64,000 nucleotides of DNA from Bacteroidota bacterium (GTDB lineage Bacteria > Bacteroidota > Bacteroidia > Flavobacteriales > Weeksellaceae), in contig JAEXAR010000043.1 of assembly GCA_023394415.1 (NCBI GenBank), positions 156,822 to 220,821 on the forward strand, read 5' to 3'. Shown piece by piece: positions 44,292 through 52,810 of this stretch. The notes under the pieces were generated by a model, which was not told the origin of the DNA, searched no databases, and was given only the letters and a program-made list of their open reading frames with translations. Both the position numbers and the translations under genes were made by a program. The first letter of the stretch is position 1; the number at the start of each line of letters is the position of its first letter.

Positions 44292-46877
44292 ATGGCAAAA
44301 GCAAAGAAAGAAACTCCTTTAATGACGCAATACAACAGCATCAAGGCAAAGTATCCTGATGCGCTTCTGTTGTTCAGAGTGGGAGATTTTTATGAAACTT
44401 TCGGAAGCGACGCCATTAAAGCATCAAAAGTTTTAGGAATTGTACTCACCAAAAGGAACAATGGTGATTCTCATATAGAATTGGCAGGTTTTCCGCATCA
44501 TTCTATTGATTCTTATTTGCCAAAATTGGTTCGCGCAGGGCTTCGCGTCGCGATTTGTGACCAACTTGAAGACCCCAAAATGGTAAAAGGCATCGTAAAA
44601 CGTGGTGTTACGGAACTGGTTACACCCGGAGTTACGTTCAATGATCAGGTTTTAAATTCTAAGAAGAATAATTTTCTACTTTCTATTCATAAGGAAAAAG
44701 AAAAATATGGTTTGGCTTTGGTGGATATTTCTACCGGCGAATTTTTGGTTTCGGAGGGTAATTTGGAAAAATTGCTGCATTTGGTTCATACGTTCGATCC
44801 GAGCGAAATTATTTACCAACGCACCAAAGAGCTTCCAACCCAACTGAAAGGCAGAAACTCATTCAAACTTGAAGATTGGGCATATCAACATAAGTATGCG
44901 GTAGAAAAACTTACCAACCATTTCAAAACCAATTCCTTAAAAGGTTTTGGGGTGGAGCATATGGAGCTGGGAATTACAGCTGCAGGAGCTATTTTTGCTT
45001 ATTTGGTTGAAGACACGCACCACGATTTGCTCACGCACATTACCAAAATTCAGAACATTCCGCAGGATGATTATCTGATGATGGATCAATTTACCCTGCG
45101 AAATTTGGAAATAGTTTATCCATCAAACAAAGAAGGCAAAAGTTTGCTCGATATTGTGGATAAAACAGCTACACCAATGGGAGGAAGATTGTTGCGGAGA
45201 AGAATTATCCTACCGCTTAAAAATCTGGATGAAATCAATAGAAGGCTTTCTCTTGTTGAATTTTTTAACAATGAAGATTACCTGAAATATGAAATTCAGA
45301 ATTTATTAAAATCTATTTCAGATTTGGATAGGCTAATGGGAAAATTGGCTGCTGAAAAGCTTTCCCCTAAAGAGTTAGGTTATTTGCGACAGAGTGTGAT
45401 TTCCATTAAGGAGATTAAAGAAAAGCTTAAACCACACCATAATATTATGGCTTGGCTTGAACCTTTGAATAATCTTTCTGATTTAATTGAATTCTTAAAA
45501 TCGCACCTTAATGATGACTTGCCTGTAAGTTTGGCTAAAGGTCATATCATCAGAGAAGGCGTTAATGAAGAATTGGATCGATTGCGTAATCTACAAAGTA
45601 AAGGCAAAGGTTTTCTTGATGAAATGTGCCAACGAGAAGTAGAACGCACCGGAATTTCTTCCCTGAAAATTGATTTCAACAACGTTTTTGGGTATTATAT
45701 TGAAGTTCGAAATACACATAAAGACAAAGTTCCATCGGATTGGATTCGAAAACAAACTTTGGTAAATGCAGAGCGATACATCACTGAAGAATTAAAGGAG
45801 TACGAAACCCAAATTTTGGGCGCGGAAGAGAAAATTTCTATTCTGGAGCATCAGCTTTACCGAAAAGTTTGCGAAAACGTGATGAATTATATCGATCACA
45901 TTCAGGAAAATTCAAATATCATTGCACAACTCGATGTTGCGGTTGGGTTAAGCGAACTTGCTGTTTCTGAGAGTTATACAAAGCCAATTTTAAACGACAC
46001 TTTTGCCATTGATTTGAAGGAAGCTCGACATCCGATTATTGAAAATGCACTTCCGTTGGGAGAAAAGTATATTCCCAACAATATCTATTTAGATAAGGAT
46101 TCGCAGCAAATTATTATGGTAACCGGACCAAATATGGCGGGTAAATCTGCAATTCTTCGCCAAACAGCTTTAGTTTGTCTTTTAGCACAAATCGGAAGTT
46201 TTGTTCCGGCAAAACATGCAGAAATTGGAATTTTGGATAAAATTTTCACCAGAGTAGGAGCGACAGATAATATTTCTGCCGGAGAATCTACTTTTATGGT
46301 AGAAATGAACGAGGCTGCCAATATTCTGAACAATATTTCTGAAAGAAGTTTGATTTTATTAGATGAAATAGGGCGCGGAACTTCTACTTATGACGGTGTT
46401 TCTATTGCGTGGGCAATAGCAGAATATCTTCATCAACATCCTACGCAAGCGAAAACATTATTTGCCACACACTATCACGAACTTAATGAAATGACGTTGA
46501 ATTTTGAGCGGATTAAAAACTTCCACGTCACAATTCAGGAAAACAAAGGGAATATCATTTTTTTAAGAAAGTTGGTTCAGGGTGGAAGCGAACACAGTTT
46601 CGGGATTCACGTTGCAAAACTGGCAGGAATGCCTTCAAAGGTGGTGAATCGTGCTAATGAAATCTTAAAGACACTTGAGGAAAGCCGAACGCAGGGTACT
46701 TCAAAAGAAAAAATAAAAAAAGTGACCGAAGAAAATCTGCAACTTTCGTTCTTTCAATTAGATGATCCTGTTTTGGAAAATATCCGAGAAGAATTGACCA
46801 AAATTGACATCAACACCTTAACACCGATTGAAGCCCTAATGAAGCTTAATGCCATTAAGAAAATGATTGGCAGGTAA
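44292..46877 (+). CDS. mutS: DNA mismatch repair protein MutS
   Basis: MutS recognises mismatches and starts repair with MutL. The 861 residues begin with the mismatch-binding domain (ALLLFRVGDFYETFGSDA, with the Phe-x-Glu wedge). The connector, core and clamp domains follow. The ATPase has Walker A VTGPNMAGKSAILRQ, the MutS signature STFMVEMNEAANIL and LILLDEIGRGTSTYDG, and FATHYHELNEM. The C-terminal helix-turn-helix is present. It is complete and ends one base before the convergent methyltransferase stop. Confidence 0.97.
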   Translation: MAKAKKETPLMTQYNSIKAKYPDALLLFRVGDFYETFGSDAIKASKVLGIVLTKRNNGDSHIELAGFPHHSIDSYLPKLVRAGLRVAICDQLEDPKMVKGIVKRGVTELVTPGVTFNDQVLNSKKNNFLLSIHKEKEKYGLALVDISTGEFLVSEGNLEKLLHLVHTFDPSEIIYQRTKELPTQLKGRNSFKLEDWAYQHKYAVEKLTNHFKTNSLKGFGVEHMELGITAAGAIFAYLVEDTHHDLLTHITKIQNIPQDDYLMMDQFTLRNLEIVYPSNKEGKSLLDIVDKTATPMGGRLLRRRIILPLKNLDEINRRLSLVEFFNNEDYLKYEIQNLLKSISDLDRLMGKLAAEKLSPKELGYLRQSVISIKEIKEKLKPHHNIMAWLEPLNNLSDLIEFLKSHLNDDLPVSLAKGHIIREGVNEELDRLRNLQSKGKGFLDEMCQREVERTGISSLKIDFNNVFGYYIEVRNTHKDKVPSDWIRKQTLVNAERYITEELKEYETQILGAEEKISILEHQLYRKVCENVMNYIDHIQENSNIIAQLDVAVGLSELAVSESYTKPILNDTFAIDLKEARHPIIENALPLGEKYIPNNIYLDKDSQQIIMVTGPNMAGKSAILRQTALVCLLAQIGSFVPAKHAEIGILDKIFTRVGATDNISAGESTFMVEMNEAANILNNISERSLILLDEIGRGTSTYDGVSIAWAIAEYLHQHPTQAKTLFATHYHELNEMTLNFERIKNFHVTIQENKGNIIFLRKLVQGGSEHSFGIHVAKLAGMPSKVVNRANEILKTLEESRTQGTSKEKIKKVTEENLQLSFFQLDDPVLENIREELTKIDINTLTPIEALMKLNAIKKMIGR

Positions 46878-47552
46878 TTATTTTACTTTTTGGAGAAATA
46901 GGCAGCTTGCAGAATACCTTTTAAATGTTTTTTTAAGTAAATAATCCTTCATAAAAACCTTTTCAGGGGTATTTTTAGGTTCTTTTAGAAAAGATAAAAT
47001 AAGTAGAAGAGCATATCGAGGATGCCTTAATATATATCTGAAATAAAAATTTCTGGTTTTAATTATTTCTCCATCAATGAATTGGAAACGATTGAAAAGC
47101 TCGCGATACATTTTTTTATAATCATCTCTATAAAAGGCTTCTACAGGATCAGGAACAGAAAAGAAAGTATGGGAGTTCGATACAATGAGATAACCATTAT
47201 CGGGGAGGATTTCATAAAATACATTGGCCATTTTTTCTCTTAAATCTTTGTCCAAATACATGAGTATATTATTGCAAAGTATCGTTTTGGGTTTCAGTTC
47301 CTTTAGTTTTTCTACAAAATTATCATCATACAAATCCCCAACAAGATCCACGCCTTCATCCTGTTTCATATCTTGATGAATAACATTTTGTTCTTCATTA
47401 GGAATCTTGTCGAAAATATTTTCTTGAACGTAAGGTTGCAATTTTGTCCTGTAATGAAGTGTTGAACTTCCTACGTTTAGGATAGGAAAGGCCTTTTCGT
47501 TTATTATGGTTTTAAGTTTATCACCAATCCAAATAGATTCTTCTAAAAGCAT
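46878..47552 (-). CDS. SAM-dependent methyltransferase-like protein
   Basis: This 224-residue protein has a class I methyltransferase outline: motif I LNVGSSTLHYR, an acidic DLVGDLYDDNFVEKL and motif IV-like TILCNNILMYLDKDLREKM, followed by YLIVSNSHTFFS. The glycine-rich loop is weaker than usual. The substrate is unknown. A glycan or lipid role is possible, but nothing near it points to one. Confidence 0.72.
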   Translation of the reverse strand: MLLEESIWIGDKLKTIINEKAFPILNVGSSTLHYRTKLQPYVQENIFDKIPNEEQNVIHQDMKQDEGVDLVGDLYDDNFVEKLKELKPKTILCNNILMYLDKDLREKMANVFYEILPDNGYLIVSNSHTFFSVPDPVEAFYRDDYKKMYRELFNRFQFIDGEIIKTRNFYFRYILRHPRYALLLILSFLKEPKNTPEKVFMKDYLLKKTFKRYSASCLFLQKVK

Positions 47553-47601
47553 TTTTTATTATAAGACGTTAGGAGATTTCAATAATAATTTGAGGTAAAT
47601 T

Positions 47602-47994
47602 TCATTCAAATGTTAAAGTCAAAGGTACCCGATATCGATATCTTACAAGATAATCGTTGAGCTTTGCAGGTTGCCATTTTGTTTTAATTTTTTAAACAGC
47701 ACGAATGGCTTCTTTATTAAAACCTTCGATTGCCAGTTGCAACTATGTTTGATAAGGTTGCGTCTCTTTCTAATACAAATGTTATTTCGCACGTTTCTTT
47801 ACCTTTTCCAGCTACTTTTTTGTTCTAAAATTTTCAGCAACCAATTGCCGAAATGTATTTAAACCGCCCGGAAACATTGCTGGAGATTCTGCCACCGCAA
47901 AAACGTCTCCCGCATAAGTGGTGATTTTAACATCCTTTTGTTGACCGAAACAATACGTCACCGAAAATACTAAGAGTATTAAAAATTTTCTCAT
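47602..47994 (-). pseudogene. Decayed TonB C-terminal-domain protein
   Basis: From ATG 47994 the sequence encodes a signal peptide (MRKFLILLVFSVTYCFGQ) and AESPAMFPGGLNTFRQLVAENF, then stops in an A-run at 47812. The family sequence continues in a second frame (VAGKGKETCEITFVLERDATLSNIVATG) and, from about 47740, in the original frame (EGFNKEAIRAV, stop, KIKTKWQPAKLND, VRYRYRVPLTLTFE). Two frameshifts plus one nonsense codon (TAA for lysine) show real decay. The promoter box remains. The intact form would be about 130 residues. Confidence 0.82.
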
Positions 47995-48006
47995 TTTTGC
48001 CATTAA

Positions 48007-48014
48007 CAAAGATA
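48007..48014 (-). promoter_or_regulatory. -7 box TATCTTTG of the TonB-domain pseudogene
   Basis: This exact TAnnTTTG match is 12 nt before ATG 47994. It supports that start rather than the upstream one at 48033. Confidence 0.4.
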
Positions 48015-48019
48015 TTAAA

Positions 48020-48396
48020 ATGAGATTTAACATAAATATTTTTTATTAACGATAACTCTATTTGTTGTAGAGGTTCTCATTGCAACCCAGTTTAAAAATT
48101 TTGTTTTTCTTCGTGCGTATTTAGGAGATGTTTTGGTGGTGATGCTGATATATACATTTGTTCTCAGCTTTTTTAACTTTAATAAAAACAAAGTTATTAT
48201 TGGTGTTTTCCTATTCGCTGTTTTAATAGAAGTTTTACAGTATCTGAACATTGCAGAAGCACTTAATCTGAAACCCGGAACTTGGCAGCATATTGTAGTT
48301 GGCAGTTCGTTTAGTTGGTGGGATATCTCGTGTTATGGCTTAGGTTGTTTAGGGAGTTATTTTATAGAAAAAAACCATACAAAACGTATGGTTTAA
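48020..48396 (+). pseudogene. DUF2809 family membrane protein, frameshifted near the start
   Basis: The main frame is open from 48031 and encodes KYFLLTITLFVVEVLIA, LRAYLGDVLVVMLIYTFVLSF and EVLQYLNIAEALNL. GTWQHIVVGSSFSWWDISCYGLG then completes the DUF2809 pattern. No ATG precedes it in frame. ATG 48020 (MRFN) is in another frame and joins perfectly if one base is added near 48032, giving about 125 residues. Either a one-base deletion (mutation or sequencing error) or initiation at a rare codon such as TTG 48133 with a shortened product is possible. Confidence 0.65.
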
Positions 48397-48410
48397 AAAT
48401 CTTTTTAGGC
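48372..48410 (+). terminator. Hairpin overlapping the DUF2809 stop codon
   Basis: AAACCATAC (48372-48380) pairs with GTATGGTTT (48386-48394) around a 5-nt loop. The stem includes the final codons, and a T-run follows near 48401. Confidence 0.5.
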
Positions 48411-48418
48411 TAATTATT

Positions 48419-48742
48419 TTAAATCGGAACAAAAATTACAGCCAAAATTGCAGCCGCACCTATTGCAATAGAGCTCAATAAATCCAGCTTCTTTATTTCG
48501 TATATTTCACTTTTAGGAATGGTAATCATCTCTCCGGTTGTGGTTTTAACGTATAAGTTTTCCGGATCTATTTTTACAACTTCAGCTTTTACAAAGCTGG
48601 CATCCGTCTTTTGAATTCTGTATTTCTGATAAAGTTCGATTGAATTGTCTCGCAATGGTTTCTGTGCATCAACAACTCTTGTCATACAAGATGTAAGAGA
48701 TAGAGCTGCCAACAAAATAATGATGCGGAAAAACTTTTTCAT
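48419..48742 (-). CDS. Small lipoprotein, unknown function
   Basis: This 107-residue protein has a lipoprotein signal peptide with lipobox LTSC (C19). The mature part (VKIDPENLYVKTTTGEMITIPKSEIYEIKKLD) is beta-rich, and a C-terminal hydrophobic stretch (SSIAIGAAAILAVIFVP) looks like a membrane or surface anchor. I do not recognise the family. There is no operon partner. Confidence 0.75.
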   Translation of the reverse strand: MKKFFRIIILLAALSLTSCMTRVVDAQKPLRDNSIELYQKYRIQKTDASFVKAEVVKIDPENLYVKTTTGEMITIPKSEIYEIKKLDLLSSIAIGAAAILAVIFVPI

Positions 48743-48866
48743 TTTAGGGAAATTTTTCGTAAAAATATAAAATTAAGGTTACCAGCCCAAATAATTGAAG
48801 CGCTCATCGAAGTATTTTATCAAGCTTTGAGGTATCAAATTTTTCAATAAGTTTCAGTTAGTGATA

Positions 48867-50075
48867 TTATTTAAAGTTTAAATCTTGTGCAATAAGCCAA
48901 GCCTCACTCCAACAAGCTTGAAAATTGAAACCACCTGTTACCGCATCAATATTGAGAACCTCTCCGGCGATGTAGAAATTTTCAAGGATTTTTGACGACA
49001 TATTTTTAAAATTGATTTCTTTCAATTCCACGCCTCCTGCAGTTACAAATTCATCTTTAAAGGTTGATTTTCCGTTTACTTTAAAAGTTTTTTTGCAGAG
49101 ATTTTCGAGAAGTAATTTCATGTCCTTTCCGGAAACATTGGCGATTTGTTTATCTGGGTTTATGTTTGAGATTTCAAGTAGTTTGTTCCAAAAACGATTA
49201 GTCACATCAAAGATTTTGCTTTGGCCAATTATTTTTTTGGGATGGTTTTGTTTAAATTCCATAAAGAGGGCTTCCGCTTCATAGATGGTTTTTGCAATGA
49301 AATTCACTTCAATTTCAAACAGATAATTTAAATCAAAAAGTTCGCGAGCTTTCCAAGCAGAAATTTTAAGAATGGCAGGACCAGAAAGTCCCCAATGTGT
49401 GATAAGCAACGGCCCACTTTCATCGGTTTTGAGTTGTGGAATGGAAACTTCTGCATAATCGAAACTGGTTCCGGGTAAATCTTTCAGCAAATGATCATTG
49501 ATATTAAATGTAAAAAGAGAAGGAACAGCAGAAACGGTTTTGTGACCTAAATTTTCAAGAATTTTGAGTGACTTTGGTGAGCTTCCTGTTGCATAAACCA
49601 CAATATCAGCATTAATATCACCATTATTGGTTTTGATGAGGTATTGGTTTGCTGTTTTTTCAATGTCAAGAATGGTGGTTTTAGTAAGAATTTTAAAGTT
49701 TTTTTCTTCAATTTCTTTCTTAAAACAATCAATAATGGTTTGTGAAGAATTGCTTTCGGGGAAAATACGTTTATCACCTTCAATTTTCAATGATACATTT
49801 CTATTTTCGAACCACTCCATTGTATCGACGGGCTGAAATTTACTGAAAACACTCAACAACTCTCGGTTTCCACGGGGATAAAATTGCACAAGCTCACGCG
49901 GATCAAAACAGGCATGCGTTACATTACAGCGACCACCACCGGAAATTTTTACTTTTTGTAGAACATCAGAATTCTGTTCGAGAATTTGAACCTCAAATTT
50001 TTCCGCATCGAGATTGGCAGCACAGAAAAACCCAGCAGCGCCACCACCAATAATGATAATTTTCTTCTTACTCAT
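48867..50075 (-). CDS. HI0933/YhiN-family FAD-dependent oxidoreductase
   Basis: The 402-residue flavoprotein has the N-terminal dinucleotide-binding motif IIIGGGAAGFFCAANL, VKISGGGRCNVTHAC, the NAD-type VYATGSSPKSLKIL segment and the C-terminal AGEVLNIDAVTGGFNFQACWSEA. It belongs to the HI0933/BaiN-like group whose physiological substrate is mostly unknown. Two TGGCTAAAGCCA palindromes lie just upstream of its start. Confidence 0.9.
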   Translation of the reverse strand: MSKKKIIIIGGGAAGFFCAANLDAEKFEVQILEQNSDVLQKVKISGGGRCNVTHACFDPRELVQFYPRGNRELLSVFSKFQPVDTMEWFENRNVSLKIEGDKRIFPESNSSQTIIDCFKKEIEEKNFKILTKTTILDIEKTANQYLIKTNNGDINADIVVYATGSSPKSLKILENLGHKTVSAVPSLFTFNINDHLLKDLPGTSFDYAEVSIPQLKTDESGPLLITHWGLSGPAILKISAWKARELFDLNYLFEIEVNFIAKTIYEAEALFMEFKQNHPKKIIGQSKIFDVTNRFWNKLLEISNINPDKQIANVSGKDMKLLLENLCKKTFKVNGKSTFKDEFVTAGGVELKEINFKNMSSKILENFYIAGEVLNIDAVTGGFNFQACWSEAWLIAQDLNFK

Positions 50076-50080
50076 GAATT

Positions 50081-50127
50081 TTGGCTAAAGCCAACAGAAT
50101 TTTTATTTTGAAAACTGGCTAAAGCCA
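50081..50127. repeat. Two copies of a palindrome, TGGCTAAAGCCA
   Basis: TTGGCTAAAGCCAA (50081-50094) and TGGCTAAAGCCA (50116-50127) are palindromic except for the central AA and are 35 nt apart. They lie between divergent genes. They may be a regulator site or a dispersed repeat family. Confidence 0.7.
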
Positions 50128-50177
50128 TTTCGTATTTCTGAGCAAAAATACAATTTTTCTAAACGGTTATTAATCCT

Positions 50178-50185
50178 TAATTTTG
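50178..50185 (+). promoter_or_regulatory. -7 box TAATTTTG for the thioesterase-thiL pair
   Basis: This exact TAnnTTTG match is 33 nt before ATG 50219. No clear -33 TTG was found. Confidence 0.4.
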
Positions 50186-50218
50186 CTTCATTCTCAACCT
50201 TAATCTCAAGCTAATTAT

Positions 50219-50743
50219 ATGTCAACATATTACCACAAATTCGAGGTTCGCTGGAGCGATATTGATGCGAACCGACATCTTGCCAACTCTTCTTATGTGC
50301 AATACTGCGCACAAACGCGTATGGCGTTTATGGCCAAAAACAAAATGGGACTTCGGGAGTTGAACCGTTGGGGAATAGGACCTGCTATTTTGCACGAAAG
50401 ATTCTCCTTTTTTAAGGAAATTTATATGGATCAGGAAGTGTATGTGAGTCTGGAAATTGATGGTTTTGCAGAAGATGGCAGCATTTATCAATTTGTGCAC
50501 AAGTTTTATTTGTCAGATGGTACGCACTGTGCTACTGCGGAAGCATTCGGCGTTTGGATTGATATGATGTTGAGGAAATCTACAACACCACCAGATGATA
50601 TTTTGGAGGTGATGAACCAATACAAATCTGCGGATGTAAAAGTATTTACGCGTGATGACATTAAGGCATTGCCTTTTCGCCCAGAAAATATCGACGCCAA
50701 AATATTTGAAGAAAAAAAATGGACAAAAATTAATTTGAAATAA
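50219..50743 (+). CDS. Acyl-CoA thioesterase (hot-dog fold, 4HBT)
   Basis: This 174-residue protein has the 4-hydroxybenzoyl-CoA thioesterase pattern EVRWSDIDANRHLANSSYVQYC, with the conserved aspartate, asparagine and histidine, and HERFSFFKEIYMDQ. It probably hydrolyses an acyl-CoA, of unknown chain. The stop overlaps the thiL start by one base (TAATG), so the two are co-translated, though no shared pathway is known. Confidence 0.88.
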   Translation: MSTYYHKFEVRWSDIDANRHLANSSYVQYCAQTRMAFMAKNKMGLRELNRWGIGPAILHERFSFFKEIYMDQEVYVSLEIDGFAEDGSIYQFVHKFYLSDGTHCATAEAFGVWIDMMLRKSTTPPDDILEVMNQYKSADVKVFTRDDIKALPFRPENIDAKIFEEKKWTKINLK

Positions 50744-51795
50744 TGCTTGAAGATAAAAATCAACAACTTACACCTATTTCTGCATTAGGAGAATTTGGGT
50801 TGATAAAACACCTTACCGAAAAATTTAGTTTAAGACAAAATTCTTCGGAAATTTCCGTTGGTGATGATGCTGCCGTAATAAATCCAGAAGGCAAAAAAAT
50901 GGTAGTAACGACTGATGTTTTGGCAGAAGGTGTACATTTTAATTTGGGTTATGTTCCTTTAAAACATTTGGGTTATAAAGCAGTGGTAGTTAATTTAAGT
51001 GATATAGCTGCTATGAATGCGACCCCTACTCAAATTTTGGTTTCTCTGGCGGTATCTAATCGTTTTCCTGTTGAGGCTTTGGAAGAAATTTATTCCGGTA
51101 TTGGACTGGCTTGCGAGAAATACAATGTTGATTTGGTAGGAGGTGATACTACGAGCTCTACTTCTGGATTGGTAATGAGCATTACTGCAATTGGAATGGA
51201 AAATTCTGATAATATTGTAACCCGAAAAAATGCAAAACCAAATGATTTGCTGGTTGTAACCGGAGATTTAGGTGGTGCTTACCTTGGTTTGCAGATTTTA
51301 GAAAGGGAACATGCTGTTTTCCTTGCCAATCCTAATATGCAGCCGGAAATGGAAGGCTACGAATATATTCTGGAACGCCAACTGAAGCCGGAAGCCAGAA
51401 CCGATGTTAAAAAAATTCTGGAAGAACTTGATGTAATGCCGACTTCGATGATTGATGTTTCAGATGGTTTAGCTTCGGAAATCCTCCATCTTTCTGATAA
51501 TAGTAAAGTGGGATTTCGTTTGTATGAGGAAAAAATACCATTGGATACGATGACGATTGCTACTTCAGATGAATTCAACCTAAATCCTGTGATGTGTGCC
51601 TTAAGTGGTGGTGAAGATTATGAATTACTCTTTACGATTTCACCAAACGATTTTGATAAAATTAAAAACCATCCAGATTTTACCGTAATTGGACACGCCG
51701 TTGATTTGGAGCAGGGTAACTATATGGTATTACGCGGAAGCAACGAACTGTCGCAAATTACAGCTCAAGGCTGGGATGCATTTTTGAATCAATAA
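50743..51795 (+). CDS. thiL: Thiamine-monophosphate kinase
   Basis: ThiL phosphorylates thiamine monophosphate to thiamine diphosphate, the cofactor of enzymes such as MenD. The 350 residues show the AIR-synthase-like fold: SVGDDAAVI, VTTDVLAEGVHFN, KAVVVNLSDIAAMNA, DLVGGDTTSS, VTGDLGGAYLGL, MIDVSDGLASEI and LSGGEDYELLFT. No thiamine riboswitch is visible upstream. Confidence 0.95.
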   Translation: MLEDKNQQLTPISALGEFGLIKHLTEKFSLRQNSSEISVGDDAAVINPEGKKMVVTTDVLAEGVHFNLGYVPLKHLGYKAVVVNLSDIAAMNATPTQILVSLAVSNRFPVEALEEIYSGIGLACEKYNVDLVGGDTTSSTSGLVMSITAIGMENSDNIVTRKNAKPNDLLVVTGDLGGAYLGLQILEREHAVFLANPNMQPEMEGYEYILERQLKPEARTDVKKILEELDVMPTSMIDVSDGLASEILHLSDNSKVGFRLYEEKIPLDTMTIATSDEFNLNPVMCALSGGEDYELLFTISPNDFDKIKNHPDFTVIGHAVDLEQGNYMVLRGSNELSQITAQGWDAFLNQ

Positions 51796-51841
51796 ATGAC
51801 TTTAATCCTTCAAGGATTTCAATCGTTTAAAGATTTAAAAT

Positions 51842-52690
51842 CTAAACTTTACTTCCCACAAAAGCGGCAAAAACCTGAGGGTGAATAAGGTCTTCCATAT
51901 TCACACTCATATCATAAGCCTCAATTTCCGGTTTTTTGAATTTGGTTTCATCAAAGAAATTGAGAGACCATTTTCCTTCATTATATTCAAGCCAAGAAAG
52001 ATTTTCAATCCAATCGCCGGAGTTTAGGTAATGGGTTTTGCCCTTTTCAGTTAATACTTCCCGATCCGAAGGCATATGGATGTGGCCACAAATCACGTAA
52101 TCGTAATGATTGTCGATGGCTAACTCAATGGCTTTTTCTTCAAAATCTGCGATAAATTTCACGGCTTTTTTCACGGAATTTTTTATCTTTTTTGAGAGTG
52201 AAACCTTTTGCTTTCCGATGATTTCAAGGAACCAATTGATACCACGATTCAGTAATATAAGCCAATCATAACCAATGCCACCAATTTGCGCAATGATTTT
52301 AGCGCCACCTTTAGTAGTATGGTCGAAAATGTCTCCGTGGAAAACCCAATTTTTTTTCCCCTCGATTTCAAATAGATATTTATCGGTAAGGAAAAGGTTT
52401 CCCATCGATAAATCAGTGTATTTTCTCAAAAATTCATCGTGGTTGCCAGTAATATAAATAACTTTGGTGTCTTTCTGCATCATTCTGAAAACTTCGGAGA
52501 TCACCGCCATATGCGAATTTGGAAAATATCTTTTGGAGAAAGCCCAACCATCGATAATATCACCATTCAGAATTAGGAGTTTAGGGCGTATACTTTTCAG
52601 GTAGGCTACCAATTCTGTAGCATGGCAACCATAAGTTCCCAAATGAATGTCGGAAAGGATAACGATTTCTACTTCGCGTTTATCGGGCAT
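51842..52690 (-). CDS. LpxH-like metallophosphoesterase
   Basis: The start I prefer is ATG 52690 (MPDKREVEIVIL, 282 residues). The TTG at 52705 lies inside a -7 box. The metallophosphoesterase motifs are VILSDIHLGTYG, ILNGDIIDGWAF, YITGNHDEF, VFHGDIFDH and VICGHIHMP. It resembles UDP-2,3-diacylglucosamine hydrolases of lipid A synthesis, but the LpxH2-like branch is less certain, so I give no symbol. Its role in the envelope is inferred. Confidence 0.87.
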   Translation of the reverse strand: MPDKREVEIVILSDIHLGTYGCHATELVAYLKSIRPKLLILNGDIIDGWAFSKRYFPNSHMAVISEVFRMMQKDTKVIYITGNHDEFLRKYTDLSMGNLFLTDKYLFEIEGKKNWVFHGDIFDHTTKGGAKIIAQIGGIGYDWLILLNRGINWFLEIIGKQKVSLSKKIKNSVKKAVKFIADFEEKAIELAIDNHYDYVICGHIHMPSDREVLTEKGKTHYLNSGDWIENLSWLEYNEGKWSLNFFDETKFKKPEIEAYDMSVNMEDLIHPQVFAAFVGSKV

Positions 52691-52702
52691 TTTGAGTTTT
52701 TC

Positions 52703-52710
52703 CAAAATTA
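52703..52710 (-). promoter_or_regulatory. -7 box TAATTTTG that decides the LpxH-like start
   Basis: This exact TAnnTTTG match on the minus strand overlaps the TTG codon proposed as an upstream start. It leaves ATG 52690 as the likely start, 12 nt downstream. Confidence 0.45.
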
Positions 52711-52762
52711 GAATCTTATTGTTTCCTGAATTTTAACTTAAAATTAAATTTTTTAGTTGAAT

Positions 52763-52790
52763 AAAAAAAGCCCTTCCAAAATGAAGGACT
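52763..52790 (-). terminator. Intrinsic terminator after pepT
   Basis: On the minus strand AGTCCTTC pairs with GAAGGGCT (one G-T wobble), followed by seven T. It starts 20 nt after the pepT stop. Confidence 0.8.
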
Positions 52791-52810
52791 TAAGTATATA
52801 TGGAAATAAC

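Noticed and set aside
50160..50760. Thiamine riboswitch before thiL
   Set aside because: thiL overlaps the thioesterase stop codon, and no THI-element-like conserved blocks are visible upstream of either gene.
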